Below are positions 18,086 through 24,853 of a DNA stretch of 64,000 bases, one piece after another. Both the position numbers and the translations under genes were made by a program. The stretch lies in NCBI GenBank assembly GCA_005884685.1, contig VBAH01000017.1, forward strand, positions 211,152-275,151, read 5' to 3'. The notes under the pieces were generated by a model that was given only the letters and a program-made list of their open reading frames with translations, ran no database searches and was not told where the DNA came from. The DNA is from Alphaproteobacteria bacterium. Lineage in GTDB: Bacteria > Pseudomonadota > Alphaproteobacteria > Rhizobiales > Xanthobacteraceae. Numbering within the stretch: position 1 is the stretch's first letter; the number at the start of each line of letters is the position of its first letter.

Positions 18086-18271
18086 GGTGTTTCCTCCCTG
18101 TGAGTGATTGCCGCTGCGCCGGGGTCCGGTTCGGACACGAATTCTGAGCGGGAGCCCAAGCCCGACGCCCACAGCCTATGGTTTAATTGAGCGGACGAGC
18201 CATACAGCAGCGCTGCCGCCGCGTCAACCTCAGCGGTAGTCCGCATTCACTGTTCGACCGGAGGTGCGCTT

Positions 18272-18430
18272 CGGAGGGCGCAATCAGCGCGGCGCAGCCG
18301 AGCGCCGCGAAGCGTGCGTAGGGCGCAATAAACATGCCCCCGCGAAGGCGGGGGCGAGGCGAAGCCGAGCGCATTGCGCCGCGCGCGCAGGTCGGAAATG
18401 GCGCCATGCGCTCCCGCTTGTTGCGCCCTC
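18272..18430. repeat. Composite GTAG-type repeat with nested GC palindrome
   Basis: A GTAGGGCGCAATAA unit starts at 18317 and is interrupted by a nested palindrome (CATGCCCCCGCGAAGG and partner GGGGGCG), then GAGCGCATTGCGCC. A degenerate arm lies upstream (GGAGGGCGCAATCAGCG) and an inverted arm ends TTGTTGCGCCCTC. The same nested palindrome occurs in the copies at 20.8 and 21.4 kb. Confidence 0.75.
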
Positions 18431-18611
18431 CCCATCGACCAAGACATATTCCTAATTTCTGACAATAATCTTGACAGCGAGTCGCTGCGCTGTTAGGATC
18501 CCGGCACGCTCGACAGTTGCGCCCGGCTCTGGCCGGCAGCCGCCGCGGAGCACCCCCGACAATCCTCGACCGATGGAGCGCCTGGTGCCGCGCCATGCAC
18601 CCGCGCGCGCC

Positions 18612-18722
18612 GTAGGGCGCAATAAGCGCAGCGCATTGCGCCGTCCGACACACAAGGCGCAGTGCGCTTCGCTTACTGCACCCTACAGATACTGCACCCT
18701 ACAGATACTGCACCCTACAGAT
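18612..18722. repeat. GTAG-type REP/BIME plus 3 x 16-bp tandem repeat
   Basis: GTAGGGCGCAATAAGCGCAG with its inverted partner ending in CCCTAC. The terminal segment ACTGCACCCTACAGAT is then repeated three times at 18675-18690, 18691-18706 and 18707-18722. The tandem copies derive from the end of the repeat unit, suggesting slippage at its terminus. Confidence 0.8.
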
Positions 18723-18735
18723 ACACCTCGAACCG

Positions 18736-19509
18736 ATGGAGCGCCCGATGCCGCGCTATGCGCCCGAGCTTTGCGAAAGCGTGATCGACCAGTATCTGCA
18801 CACCGACAAGCCGGTCGAAGTGATCGCGCGCGATCATGCGATCAACGAACGCGACGTCACGCGGATCCGCCATGCGGCGGGCATTCCGCCGCGCGGCGAG
18901 CGCGTGCGCGCCATCCCGCCGGCGATGCGGGTGTTGCAGGAAGCGAGGGCGCTGCTGCGGGCTCAATCCGTAGGGCGCAATAAGCGCGGCGAAGCCGAGC
19001 GCATTGCGCCGGACGATGCCGCGCCCATTGCGCCGGACGATGCGGCGCCCGTTGCGCCGGACGATGCGGGCGGCGCAATGCGCGGAGTTTATCATCGGGC
19101 CGGCCAAGGGCCGGACCCGTTGGCTGATTGCCCCCTGCGGACGCACAGCGAACCCGCGCACCCCTTCTCCGATGCGTCCGCCATCGCGCGCCTCGAGCGG
19201 CTGATCGAGCAGGAACTCGCGGCGCTCGAAGCAACACGCGCAGAGCTCGGCGCGCTCGCGGACGCGCCGACCGACACGGAGCGCCGCGCCCGCATCCTGT
19301 CCATCCTGACCCAGACGCTGCAGCGGCTGATGCGCCTGCGCGCCGGCGTCGCTCCCGAGCAAGGATCATACGATGACGACGACATCCCCGCAGACATCGA
19401 CGAGTTCCGACGCGACCTTGCGCGCCGCATTGTGGCTTGCCTTGAAAGCCGGCCGGATGACGGAAGTGCTGGCGGCGATTGCGGACCCGCGCCTGACGAA
19501 ACTCGCTAG
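18736..19509 (+). CDS. Terminase small subunit-like protein with an in-frame REP insertion
   Basis: The 257-codon frame opens with an HTH-like region (RYAPELCESVIDQYLHTD, VIARDHAINERDVTRI), as in small terminases that bind packaging sites. A helical region follows (RLERLIEQELAALEATRAEL, ILTQTLQRLMRLRAG) and a C-terminal DIPADIDEFRRDLARRI. It overlaps the large terminase start by 137 bp. Between the halves, a REP repeat at 18970-19084 is read in frame and has expanded into three 8-residue units, IAPDDAAP, IAPDDAAP and VAPDDAGG. A TerS role is inferred from position; the insertion may or may not leave it functional. Confidence 0.6.
   Translation: MERPMPRYAPELCESVIDQYLHTDKPVEVIARDHAINERDVTRIRHAAGIPPRGERVRAIPPAMRVLQEARALLRAQSVGRNKRGEAERIAPDDAAPIAPDDAAPVAPDDAGGAMRGVYHRAGQGPDPLADCPLRTHSEPAHPFSDASAIARLERLIEQELAALEATRAELGALADAPTDTERRARILSILTQTLQRLMRLRAGVAPEQGSYDDDDIPADIDEFRRDLARRIVACLESRPDDGSAGGDCGPAPDETR
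18970..19084. repeat. GTAG-type repeat inside the terminase-like gene, with 24-bp tandem units
   Basis: GTAGGGCGCAATAAGCGCGG...GAGCGCATTGCGCC followed by three 24-bp tandem copies based on ATTGCGCCGGACGATGC, closed by GGCGGCGCAATGCGC. The element keeps the surrounding reading frame open. Confidence 0.85.
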
Positions 19510-20782
19510 CGACTTCGCGACCCTCGCCCATCGCCATCAGGACTCGCCGCCTCACGCCAACAACGGCGGCCCCTGGACCACGTGGCTGGTGCTCGGCGGG
19601 CGCGGCGCCGGCAAAACACGGCTCGGCGCCGAATGGGTGCGCGCCGCGGCGCTTGGCACTTCGCCCTATGCGCAGCGCCGCAGCCGCAGCATCGCGCTGG
19701 TCGGCGAGAGCGAGCACGACGTGCGCGAGGTGATGATCGAGGGCGTCTCCGGCCTGCTGCGCATCTCGCCGCGTGGCGAGCGCCCGCTGTGGATGCCGTC
19801 GCGGCGGCGGCTCGAATGGCCGAACGGCGCGGTCGCGCAGGCGTTTTCGGCGGAAGACCCGGAAAGCTTGCGCGGGCCGCAGTTCGACGCCGCCTGGTGC
19901 GACGAGCTCGCCAAGTGGCGCAACGCCGAGGATGCCTTCGACATGCTGCAGTTCGGCCTGCGGCTCGGGCGCCGCCCGCGCCAGCTCATCACCACGACGC
20001 CGCGCCCGATCGCGCTGGTGAAGCGCCTGATCGCCGATCCGCGCACTGCCGTGACGCGCGCCGCGACCCACGCCAACGCCGCGCATCTCTCGCCCGCGTT
20101 CCTCACCGAGATCGTGGAGCGCTACGGCGGCACGCAGCTCGGCCGCCAGGAAATTTTGGGCGAGATCATCGAGGACCGCCCGGACGCGCTGTGGTCGCGC
20201 GCGGTGATCGAAGCGTGCCGTGTGCGGCAGGCGCCGCCGCTGCAGCGCATCGTGATCGGCATCGACCCGCCGGCCTCCTCGCGCCAGGGCGCGGACGCCT
20301 GCGGCATCGTGGCGGCCGGGCGCGCCGAGGACGGCACCATCTACGTGCTGGAAGACGCGACCGCCGCGGGGCTTGCCCCCGCCGCCTGGGCCATGCGGGC
20401 GATTGCGCTCTATCGCAGGCTGCAGGCCGACACGCTGGTCGCCGAGGTCAACCAGGGCGGCGAGATGGTGCGTGCGGTCATCCGCGAGGTCGATCCGGCG
20501 GTGCCGCTGAAGACCGTGCATGCGACGCGCGGCAAGTGGGTGCGCGCCGAGCCGGTCGCCGCGATGTATGCGCAGGGGAAGGTGAAGCACGTGGATCCGC
20601 CGCTTGCCTCACTCGAGGACCAGATGTGCGATTTCGGCGCCGACGGGCTCTCCTCCGGCCGCTCGCCCGACCGCCTCGATGCGCTGGTGTGGGCGGTGGC
20701 CGAATTGACGCGCCCGCGCGCCGAGCCGCGCATCCGCAGTCTCGGCGGACCGATCTTTCCGGGCAGCGTGATCACGTGGTGA
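19373..20782 (+). CDS. Large terminase subunit (gene transfer agent/phage-type DNA packaging ATPase)
   Basis: A 469-residue TerL-like protein. Walker A is GGRGAGKTRLGAEW at about residue 75; Walker B-like AWCDELAKW follows PESLRGPQFDA; the coupling motif is in LITTTPRPIALVKRL; the nuclease domain begins IVIGIDPPAS and includes LVAEVNQGGEM and the late SPDRLDALVWA. This is the arrangement of gene transfer agent-like DNA packaging proteins of alphaproteobacteria. Normally a portal protein gene follows directly, but here a REP repeat follows 3 bp after the stop and no capsid genes are present. An orphan or displaced packaging module is likely. Confidence 0.88.
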   Translation: MTTTSPQTSTSSDATLRAALWLALKAGRMTEVLAAIADPRLTKLASDFATLAHRHQDSPPHANNGGPWTTWLVLGGRGAGKTRLGAEWVRAAALGTSPYAQRRSRSIALVGESEHDVREVMIEGVSGLLRISPRGERPLWMPSRRRLEWPNGAVAQAFSAEDPESLRGPQFDAAWCDELAKWRNAEDAFDMLQFGLRLGRRPRQLITTTPRPIALVKRLIADPRTAVTRAATHANAAHLSPAFLTEIVERYGGTQLGRQEILGEIIEDRPDALWSRAVIEACRVRQAPPLQRIVIGIDPPASSRQGADACGIVAAGRAEDGTIYVLEDATAAGLAPAAWAMRAIALYRRLQADTLVAEVNQGGEMVRAVIREVDPAVPLKTVHATRGKWVRAEPVAAMYAQGKVKHVDPPLASLEDQMCDFGADGLSSGRSPDRLDALVWAVAELTRPRAEPRIRSLGGPIFPGSVITW

Positions 20783-20785
20783 GAT

Positions 20786-20894
20786 GTAGGGCGCAATAAG
20801 CATGCCCCCGCGAAAGCGGGGGCGACGCAGAGCGGAGCGCATTGCGCCTCATCGCCTCGGCCGGCGCAATGCGCTTTCGCTCATTGCGCCCTAC
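20786..20894. repeat. GTAG-type REP/BIME after the terminase gene
   Basis: GTAGGGCGCAATAAGC, a nested palindrome CATGCCCCCGCGAAAG and partner, GAGCGCATTGCGCC, a spacer, then the inverted arm ending TCATTGCGCCCTAC. It begins three bases after the terminase stop codon. Confidence 0.85.
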
Positions 20895-20921
20895 CCTGCG
20901 ACCTGAAAGCGCACCGGGATC

Positions 20922-20990
20922 GTAGGGCGCAATAAGCGAGGCGGAGCCGAGCGCATTGCGCCGCTCGCCGTCTCGCGGTGTTGCGCCTAG
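20922..20990. repeat. GTAG-type REP repeat
   Basis: GTAGGGCGCAATAAGCGAGG, GAGCGCATTGCGCC and a decayed inverted arm ending GTGTTGCGCCTAG, lying between the terminase and the cyclophilin-like gene. Confidence 0.8.
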
Positions 20991-21023
20991 GATCGGCCGA
21001 AGGACCAACCCGCGAGACCTGCT

Positions 21024-21434
21024 ATGCTGACAGTATTATCGGGGGCGGTCGTCGTGACGCTCGCATTGGCGGGACCGGCCATGGCACAGACTCGCATCGT
21101 CATTTCGTCCGACTGGGGAAAGGTCACGGCCGAGCTCGTGGATAACGAGGCGACGCGGGCGCTGGTCCGGATGCTGCCCGTCACGATCGCGATGCGCGAC
21201 CATCTGCGCCAGGAAAAGACCGGCGATCTCCCGTCGCCGCTGCCGGAGGTGGCGCGGCAGACGCCTTTTGCGAAAGGGACGCTGGGGCTGTGGAGCGCGG
21301 ACCATTTCGTCATCTACTATCGCGATGGCCGCGTCCCGCAGCCGGGGATCGTCATCCTCGGGCAAGTGTCGGATGACGTCTCGATCTTCGACAGGCCGGG
21401 TTCGGTCACCGTGCGGGTGGAGCGCGCGAAGTAG
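21024..21434 (+). CDS. Secreted cyclophilin-like fold protein
   Basis: A 136-residue protein with a cleavable signal peptide (VVVTLALAGPAMA before Q22). The mature domain contains TAELVDNEATRALVRMLPVT, TGDLPSPLPEV, KGTLGLWSADHFVIYYRDG and PGIVILGQVSDD, the pattern of the cyclophilin-like fold family of small bacterial proteins. These resemble cyclophilins structurally but usually lack demonstrated isomerase activity. Periplasmic location is inferred from the signal. It is flanked on both sides by REP repeats and has no operon partner. Confidence 0.75.
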   Translation: MLTVLSGAVVVTLALAGPAMAQTRIVISSDWGKVTAELVDNEATRALVRMLPVTIAMRDHLRQEKTGDLPSPLPEVARQTPFAKGTLGLWSADHFVIYYRDGRVPQPGIVILGQVSDDVSIFDRPGSVTVRVERAK

Positions 21435-21442
21435 GTGCGGGT

Positions 21443-21506
21443 GTACGGGCGCGATAAGCATGCCCCCGCGAAGACAGGGGCGCCGCGGAGCGGAGCGCAT
21501 TGCGCC
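21443..21506. repeat. GTAG-type REP repeat (single arm, nested palindrome)
   Basis: A variant opening GTACGGGCGCGATAAGC with the nested CATGCCCCCGCGAAG palindrome and GAGCGCATTGCGCC. Its right end abuts the truncated murB stub. Confidence 0.75.
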
Positions 21507-21511
21507 GTGCG

Positions 21512-21553
21512 GCAGCGCAGATTCAGCTGAAGGACAATGTCGGGGAAGGTCAT
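21512..21553 (-). pseudogene. murB: Stub of the murB 5' end
   Basis: Minus-strand ATG at 21553 reads MTFPDIVLQLNL, against [12 protein letters not shown] at the start of intact murB; about 25 of the first 30 bases agree. The copy is cut off after roughly 12 codons by a REP repeat. It shows that murB once began here, next to murC, or that its 5' end was duplicated when the island was inserted. Confidence 0.75.
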
Positions 21554-21575
21554 TGCCTGAGGGCAATGCGCCTCG

Positions 21576-21692
21576 TCACCCATAGTTGGCGCGTAGGCGC
21601 TCTCGAACCACTTCCCATGGAATTGCCGAGCCGGGATCGCGTTCGTGCTCTGCGATACGCCGATCGAGTTCCGCTTTCTGCTCGTCAGCCCC
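21576..21692 (-). pseudogene. C-terminal fragment of an addiction-module antitoxin (TIGR02574-like)
   Basis: The minus-strand frame reads ADEQKAELDRRIAEHERDPG then SAIPWEVVRERLRANYG and stop. The LDRRxAxxExDPxxxIPWEEVRxRL pattern is that of the putative addiction module component family. The N-terminal part is missing: the frame is broken exactly where a GTAG repeat begins at 21693. The stop lies 22 bp upstream of the murB stub, so an antitoxin gene probably once preceded murB here. Confidence 0.7.
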
Positions 21693-21781
21693 GTAGGGCG
21701 CAATAAGCGACGCGGAGCGGAGCGCATTGCGCCACAAACGCAAGCGGGCGGCGCAATGCGCTTCGCTTATTGCGCCCTACG
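21693..21781. repeat. GTAG-type BIME on the left of the RAYT gene
   Basis: Complete inverted pair: GTAGGGCGCAATAAGCGACG...GAGCGCATTGCGCC, short spacer, GGCGCAATGCGCTTCGCTTA and TTGCGCCCTAC. The outer 18 bp are perfect inverted copies. It truncates the antitoxin fragment to its left and lies about 100 bp upstream of the RAYT start codon. Confidence 0.9.
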
Positions 21782-21878
21782 ACACCTGCGAACCGCACCG
21801 AAACCGCCGGCTGACTTCTGTCACGACTTCGCGTAGCGCTTTATTGCGCGCCACCCCGCTCCCGCTACGCTTCCTGTC

Positions 21879-22412
21879 ATGCCGAATTATCGCCGCGCCT
21901 TCGTGCCCGGCGGGTGCTGGTTCTTCACCGTCAATCTGCTGGACCGGCGCCGCAGCCTGCTGACTGATCATGTCGACGCGCTACGCGCGGCGACGCGGCG
22001 CACGCAAACGCGCCACCCGTTCACCATCGACGCGATGGTGGTGCTGCCCGACCATATCCACGCGGTGTGGACGCTACCGCCCGACGACGCCGATTTCTCG
22101 CTGCGCTGGCGGCTGATCAAGATCGCCTTCGCGCAGGCCGTTCCGAAGACCGAGCCGCGCAGCGCCGTGCGCGTCGCGCGCGGCGAGCGCGCGATCTGGC
22201 AGCGCCGGTTCTGGGAGCACCTGATCCGCGACGAGGAGGATTTCCGCCGCCACGTCGAATATTGCTACATCAATCCGGTCAAGCACGGTTTGGTCACGCG
22301 TGTGTGCGACTGGCCGCATTCGTCGTTCCACCGCGACGTGCGGGCGGGATTGTTTCCGGCGGATTGGGCGGGGGACGTTTCGACCGTGGGTGATTTCGGC
22401 GAGCGGCCGTAG
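21879..22412 (+). CDS. REP-associated tyrosine transposase (RAYT, Y1/HUH family)
   Basis: A 177-residue single-strand DNA transposase of the RAYT type. Visible motifs: N-terminal YRRAFVPGGCWFFTVNLLDR, the HUH metal-binding pair in LPDHIHAVW (His59, His61), RLIKIAFAQ, the IWQRRFWEHLIRDEEDFRRH segment, and the tyrosine region EYCYINPVKHG (catalytic Tyr128 or Tyr130). RAYTs process REP hairpins that carry a 5' GTAG tetranucleotide; the repeats on both sides begin with GTAG. Its own stop codon TAG is the TAG of the right-hand repeat. All key residues are present, so activity is plausible. Confidence 0.92.
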   Translation: MPNYRRAFVPGGCWFFTVNLLDRRRSLLTDHVDALRAATRRTQTRHPFTIDAMVVLPDHIHAVWTLPPDDADFSLRWRLIKIAFAQAVPKTEPRSAVRVARGERAIWQRRFWEHLIRDEEDFRRHVEYCYINPVKHGLVTRVCDWPHSSFHRDVRAGLFPADWAGDVSTVGDFGERP

Positions 22413-22503
22413 GGCGCAATAAGCGACGCAGAGCGGAGCGCATTGCGCCAAACCCAACCGCGAGGCGCGGCGGCGCAATGCGCTTCGCTTATTGCGCCCT
22501 ACG
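22409..22503. repeat. GTAG-type BIME on the right of the RAYT gene
   Basis: Complete inverted pair nearly identical to the left-hand copy: GTAGGGCGCAATAAGCGACG, GAGCGCATTGCGCC, GC-rich spacer, then the inverted arm ending CGCTTATTGCGCCCTAC. It provides the transposase stop codon and ends a few bases before the murC 3' stub. Confidence 0.9.
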
Positions 22504-22508
22504 ACACC

Positions 22509-22641
22509 TCACCCCATCCCCCGCAATTCCCCCGGCAGCGCATACGCCCACTGCGTGATGCTGCCCGCGCCGAGCAGCACCACATAGTCGCCCGGGCGCG
22601 CGATGTCCCTGACGAATGTGTCGCGGTCGGCGCCTCGCCTA
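22509..22641 (-). pseudogene. murC: Stub of the murC 3' end
   Basis: Minus-strand sequence encodes [18 protein letters not shown] and [15 protein letters not shown] then stop, against [16 protein letters not shown] at the end of intact murC; the last 90 bases are nearly identical. Upstream the copy has an in-frame deletion of about 25 codons (VSGLRAR to AAMV region) and then a 13-bp deletion that breaks the frame. It ends exactly at the antitoxin stop codon. Confidence 0.85.
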
Positions 22642-22983
22642 CGCCGCGCGATTTTCTGGGCGTGCGCGAATCTTTTGTCGCACCCGCGGAGCCCTGAGTG
22701 CGCGCACCACGGCCGGCAGATCAGTCTGCATCACCCGCAGCAAGGATTTGGCCGCACCGCTCGGACGCCGCTCCCCGCGCTCCCATTTCTGCAGCGTGCC
22801 AAGGCCAATCCCGAAAGCTGCCGCGAATTGAGCCTGCGTCAATCCCGAGCGCTTTCGCACAGCGCGAATATCATCCGCACCCACATCGATTTCCGTGATG
22901 CGGCCGCCAAAGCGGCCGGTCGTGACATGCGCGTGCACATCCTCAAGGCCGGCGACGAGTCGATCGAAACGCTTCTTCTTCAT
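22639..22983 (-). CDS. XRE-family antitoxin (HigA/NadS-like)
   Basis: A 114-residue DNA-binding antitoxin. The helix-turn-helix is in the middle: [20 protein letters not shown] followed by [18 protein letters not shown]. The ATG at 22983 overlaps the toxin stop codon (ATGA), so the two are coupled, with the toxin gene first as in HigBA-type modules. Its TAG stop lies at the junction with the murC stub, so the last few residues may come from the insertion boundary. Autorepression of the module is expected from the family, not shown. Confidence 0.85.
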   Translation of the reverse strand: MKKKRFDRLVAGLEDVHAHVTTGRFGGRITEIDVGADDIRAVRKRSGLTQAQFAAAFGIGLGTLQKWERGERRPSGAAKSLLRVMQTDLPAVVRALRAPRVRQKIRARPENRAA

Positions 22984-23315
22984 GATGCCCTCGCTTGCGC
23001 CTTTATCGCCGTGACCAGACGGAGCAAGGCTTTGGTCTGCTCCGGGGACAAATTCTCTCGTTCGCTCTTGGCATACAGAAACACCGCATAGACCGGATAT
23101 TGCTCGCCGAGAAACAAGGTGATCACGCGCGCGCCGCCTCGCTTTCCGCGTCCCGGCAGGGCAATTCGACGCTTGCGCAGGCCGCCTGTGCCGCGAACGA
23201 GATTCCCGCCCTCCGGTGCCGCAGCGATGCTCGCGATCACCGCGTCGCGCTCGCCTGGTGACAGCATGGCGTCGATGTCCTCGGCAAACGCTTTGGTCTC
23301 GGCAACCGTCTGCAA
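22980..23315 (-). CDS. RelE/HigB-family toxin
   Basis: A 111-residue protein with the compact RelE-superfamily pattern: AFAEDIDAMLSPGERDAVIA, PEGGNLVRGTGGLRKRRIAL, GKRGGARVITLFLGEQYPVY and FLYAKSERENLSPEQTKALL. These toxins are usually ribosome-dependent mRNA interferases. The basic patch LRKRR and the GGARV strand are typical. It begins 82 bp after the murC stop on the same strand and is followed by its antitoxin. The cassette lies between the true murC end and a second murC 3' end. Confidence 0.85.
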   Translation of the reverse strand: MQTVAETKAFAEDIDAMLSPGERDAVIASIAAAPEGGNLVRGTGGLRKRRIALPGRGKRGGARVITLFLGEQYPVYAVFLYAKSERENLSPEQTKALLRLVTAIKAQARAS

Positions 23316-23396
23316 CCGCCCCGTCGCCAGGGCGGCTCATGTAACCCAATGGGCGAGTCGGTTCAAGGGCGTTGGGCCGCGGACTATTGGGCCCCC

Positions 23397-24800
23397 CTAC
23401 CCCATCGCCTTCAACTCCCCCGGCAGCGCATACGCCCACTGCGTGATGCTGCCCGCGCCGAGCAGCACCACGTAGTCGCCCGTCCGCGCGATGTCGCGCA
23501 CCATCGCGGCGAGTTGCGCGGGCTCGTCGAGCGTCGCGACGCGGCGGTGGCCGCGTGCGCGCAGCCCTGAGACCAGCGTGTCGCGGTCGGCGCCCGGGAT
23601 CGGCGCCTCGCCCGCCGGATAGACATGCGCGACGATCACCGCGTCGGCGTCGTTGAAGCAGGTGCAGAACTGATCGAACAGCGCGGCGAGCCGCGTGTAG
23701 CGATGCGGCTGCATCACGGCGATCACCTGGCCCCGGGTCGACTCGCGCGCGGCCTTCAGCGTGGCGGCGATCTCGACCGGATGGTGGCCGTAATCGTCGA
23801 AGATCGTCACGCCGTTCCAGTCGCCGGTGCGGGTGAAGCGGCGCTTCACGCCGCCGAAGCCGGCGAGCCCTTTGCGGATCTGGTCGTCGGAGATGCCGAG
23901 CTCGCGCGCCACCGCGATCGCGGCGGTCGCGTTGAGCGCGTTGTGCCGGCCCGGCATCGGCAGCGCGAGGCCGGCGATCTCGTGCACGGATTGTCCCGCG
24001 CGATCGCGGAAGGTGACGGTGAACTGCGAACGCCCGTCGTGATGCGTGAGATCGACGAGCCGCGCGTCGGCCTGCGGGTTCTCGCCGTAGGTGACGACGC
24101 GGCGGTCCTCGATGCGGCCGACCAAGGTCTGCACCACCGCGTGGTCTGTGCACATCACGGCGAAGCCGTAGAACGGCAGGTTGGTCACGAAGCTCTCGAA
24201 CGCCTGCTCGATCGCCTCGAAGGTCTTGAAGTGGTCGAGGTGCTCGGGATCGATGTTGGTGACGATCGCGACGTCGGCCGGCAGCTTGAGGAAGGTGCCG
24301 TCGGACTCGTCGGCCTCGACCACCATCCAGTCGCCGGCGCCGAGCCGCGCATTGGTGCCGTAGGCATTGATGATGCCGCCGTTGATCACGGTCGGGTCGA
24401 AGCCGCCGGCATCGAGCAGGGTCGCGACCATCGAGGTGGTGGTGGTCTTGCCGTGGGTTCCCGCGATCGCGACGCAGCGCTTGAGCCGCATCAGCTCGGC
24501 GAGCATCTCGGCGCGCCGCACGACGGGGAGGCGGCGCGTGCGCGCGGCGACGAGTTCCGGATTGTCGCGCCTGATCGCGGTCGAGACCACGACCACCTCG
24601 GCGAAGCCGAGATTCTCCGCCGCGTGCCCGACTGCGACGGCCGCGCCTTTGTCGCGCAGCCGCTTGACGTTGGCGCTATCGGAGGCGTCCGAGCCCTGCA
24701 CCGTGTAGCCGAGGTTGATCAGCACCTCGGCGATGCCGCTCATGCCGATGCCGCCGATGCCGACAAAATGGATCGGCCCGATATCATTCGGCAATTTCAT
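23397..24800 (-). CDS. murC: UDP-N-acetylmuramate--L-alanine ligase MurC
   Basis: MurC adds L-alanine to UDP-MurNAc using ATP in the cytoplasm. The 467-residue product shows the N-terminal [14 protein letters not shown], the ATP-binding loop [15 protein letters not shown], and the family-typical [40 protein letters not shown] and PHRYTRL motifs. The start at 24800 has an AGAGGA ribosome site. Gene order breaks after murC: instead of murB there is a toxin-antitoxin pair, then a second decayed copy of the murC 3' end. Confidence 0.97.
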   Translation of the reverse strand: MKLPNDIGPIHFVGIGGIGMSGIAEVLINLGYTVQGSDASDSANVKRLRDKGAAVAVGHAAENLGFAEVVVVSTAIRRDNPELVAARTRRLPVVRRAEMLAELMRLKRCVAIAGTHGKTTTTSMVATLLDAGGFDPTVINGGIINAYGTNARLGAGDWMVVEADESDGTFLKLPADVAIVTNIDPEHLDHFKTFEAIEQAFESFVTNLPFYGFAVMCTDHAVVQTLVGRIEDRRVVTYGENPQADARLVDLTHHDGRSQFTVTFRDRAGQSVHEIAGLALPMPGRHNALNATAAIAVARELGISDDQIRKGLAGFGGVKRRFTRTGDWNGVTIFDDYGHHPVEIAATLKAARESTRGQVIAVMQPHRYTRLAALFDQFCTCFNDADAVIVAHVYPAGEAPIPGADRDTLVSGLRARGHRRVATLDEPAQLAAMVRDIARTGDYVVLLGAGSITQWAYALPGELKAMG

Positions 24801-24853
24801 GCTGCATCCTCTCAGCGCTTCCTGCGTGCCGATGACCGAGAAATCATCGGCCG

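Larger units (their letters stand above)
18086..18735. other. Repeat-rich gene-free interval
   Basis: This 650-bp stretch carries two GTAG-type repeat units (18272-18430 and 18612-18686) and a triple 16-bp tandem repeat. No convincing coding frame is present; open frames here consist of repeat-derived sequence. Confidence 0.6.
21435..21878. other. Interval with repeats, an antitoxin fragment and a murB stub
   Basis: This 444-bp stretch between the cyclophilin-like gene and the transposase holds two GTAG-type repeats, a C-terminal antitoxin fragment and a short copy of the murB 5' end, all described separately. Nothing else is visible. Confidence 0.7.

Noticed and set aside
18612-18722. Possible CRISPR array
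   Set aside because: The repeats are directly adjacent 16-mers without spacers and derive from a REP end; no cas genes are present.
22639-24153. A 504-codon minus-strand frame running from murC into the antitoxin
   Set aside because: Only its last 114 codons (the XRE antitoxin) make sense; the rest is an out-of-frame shadow of murC and the toxin.
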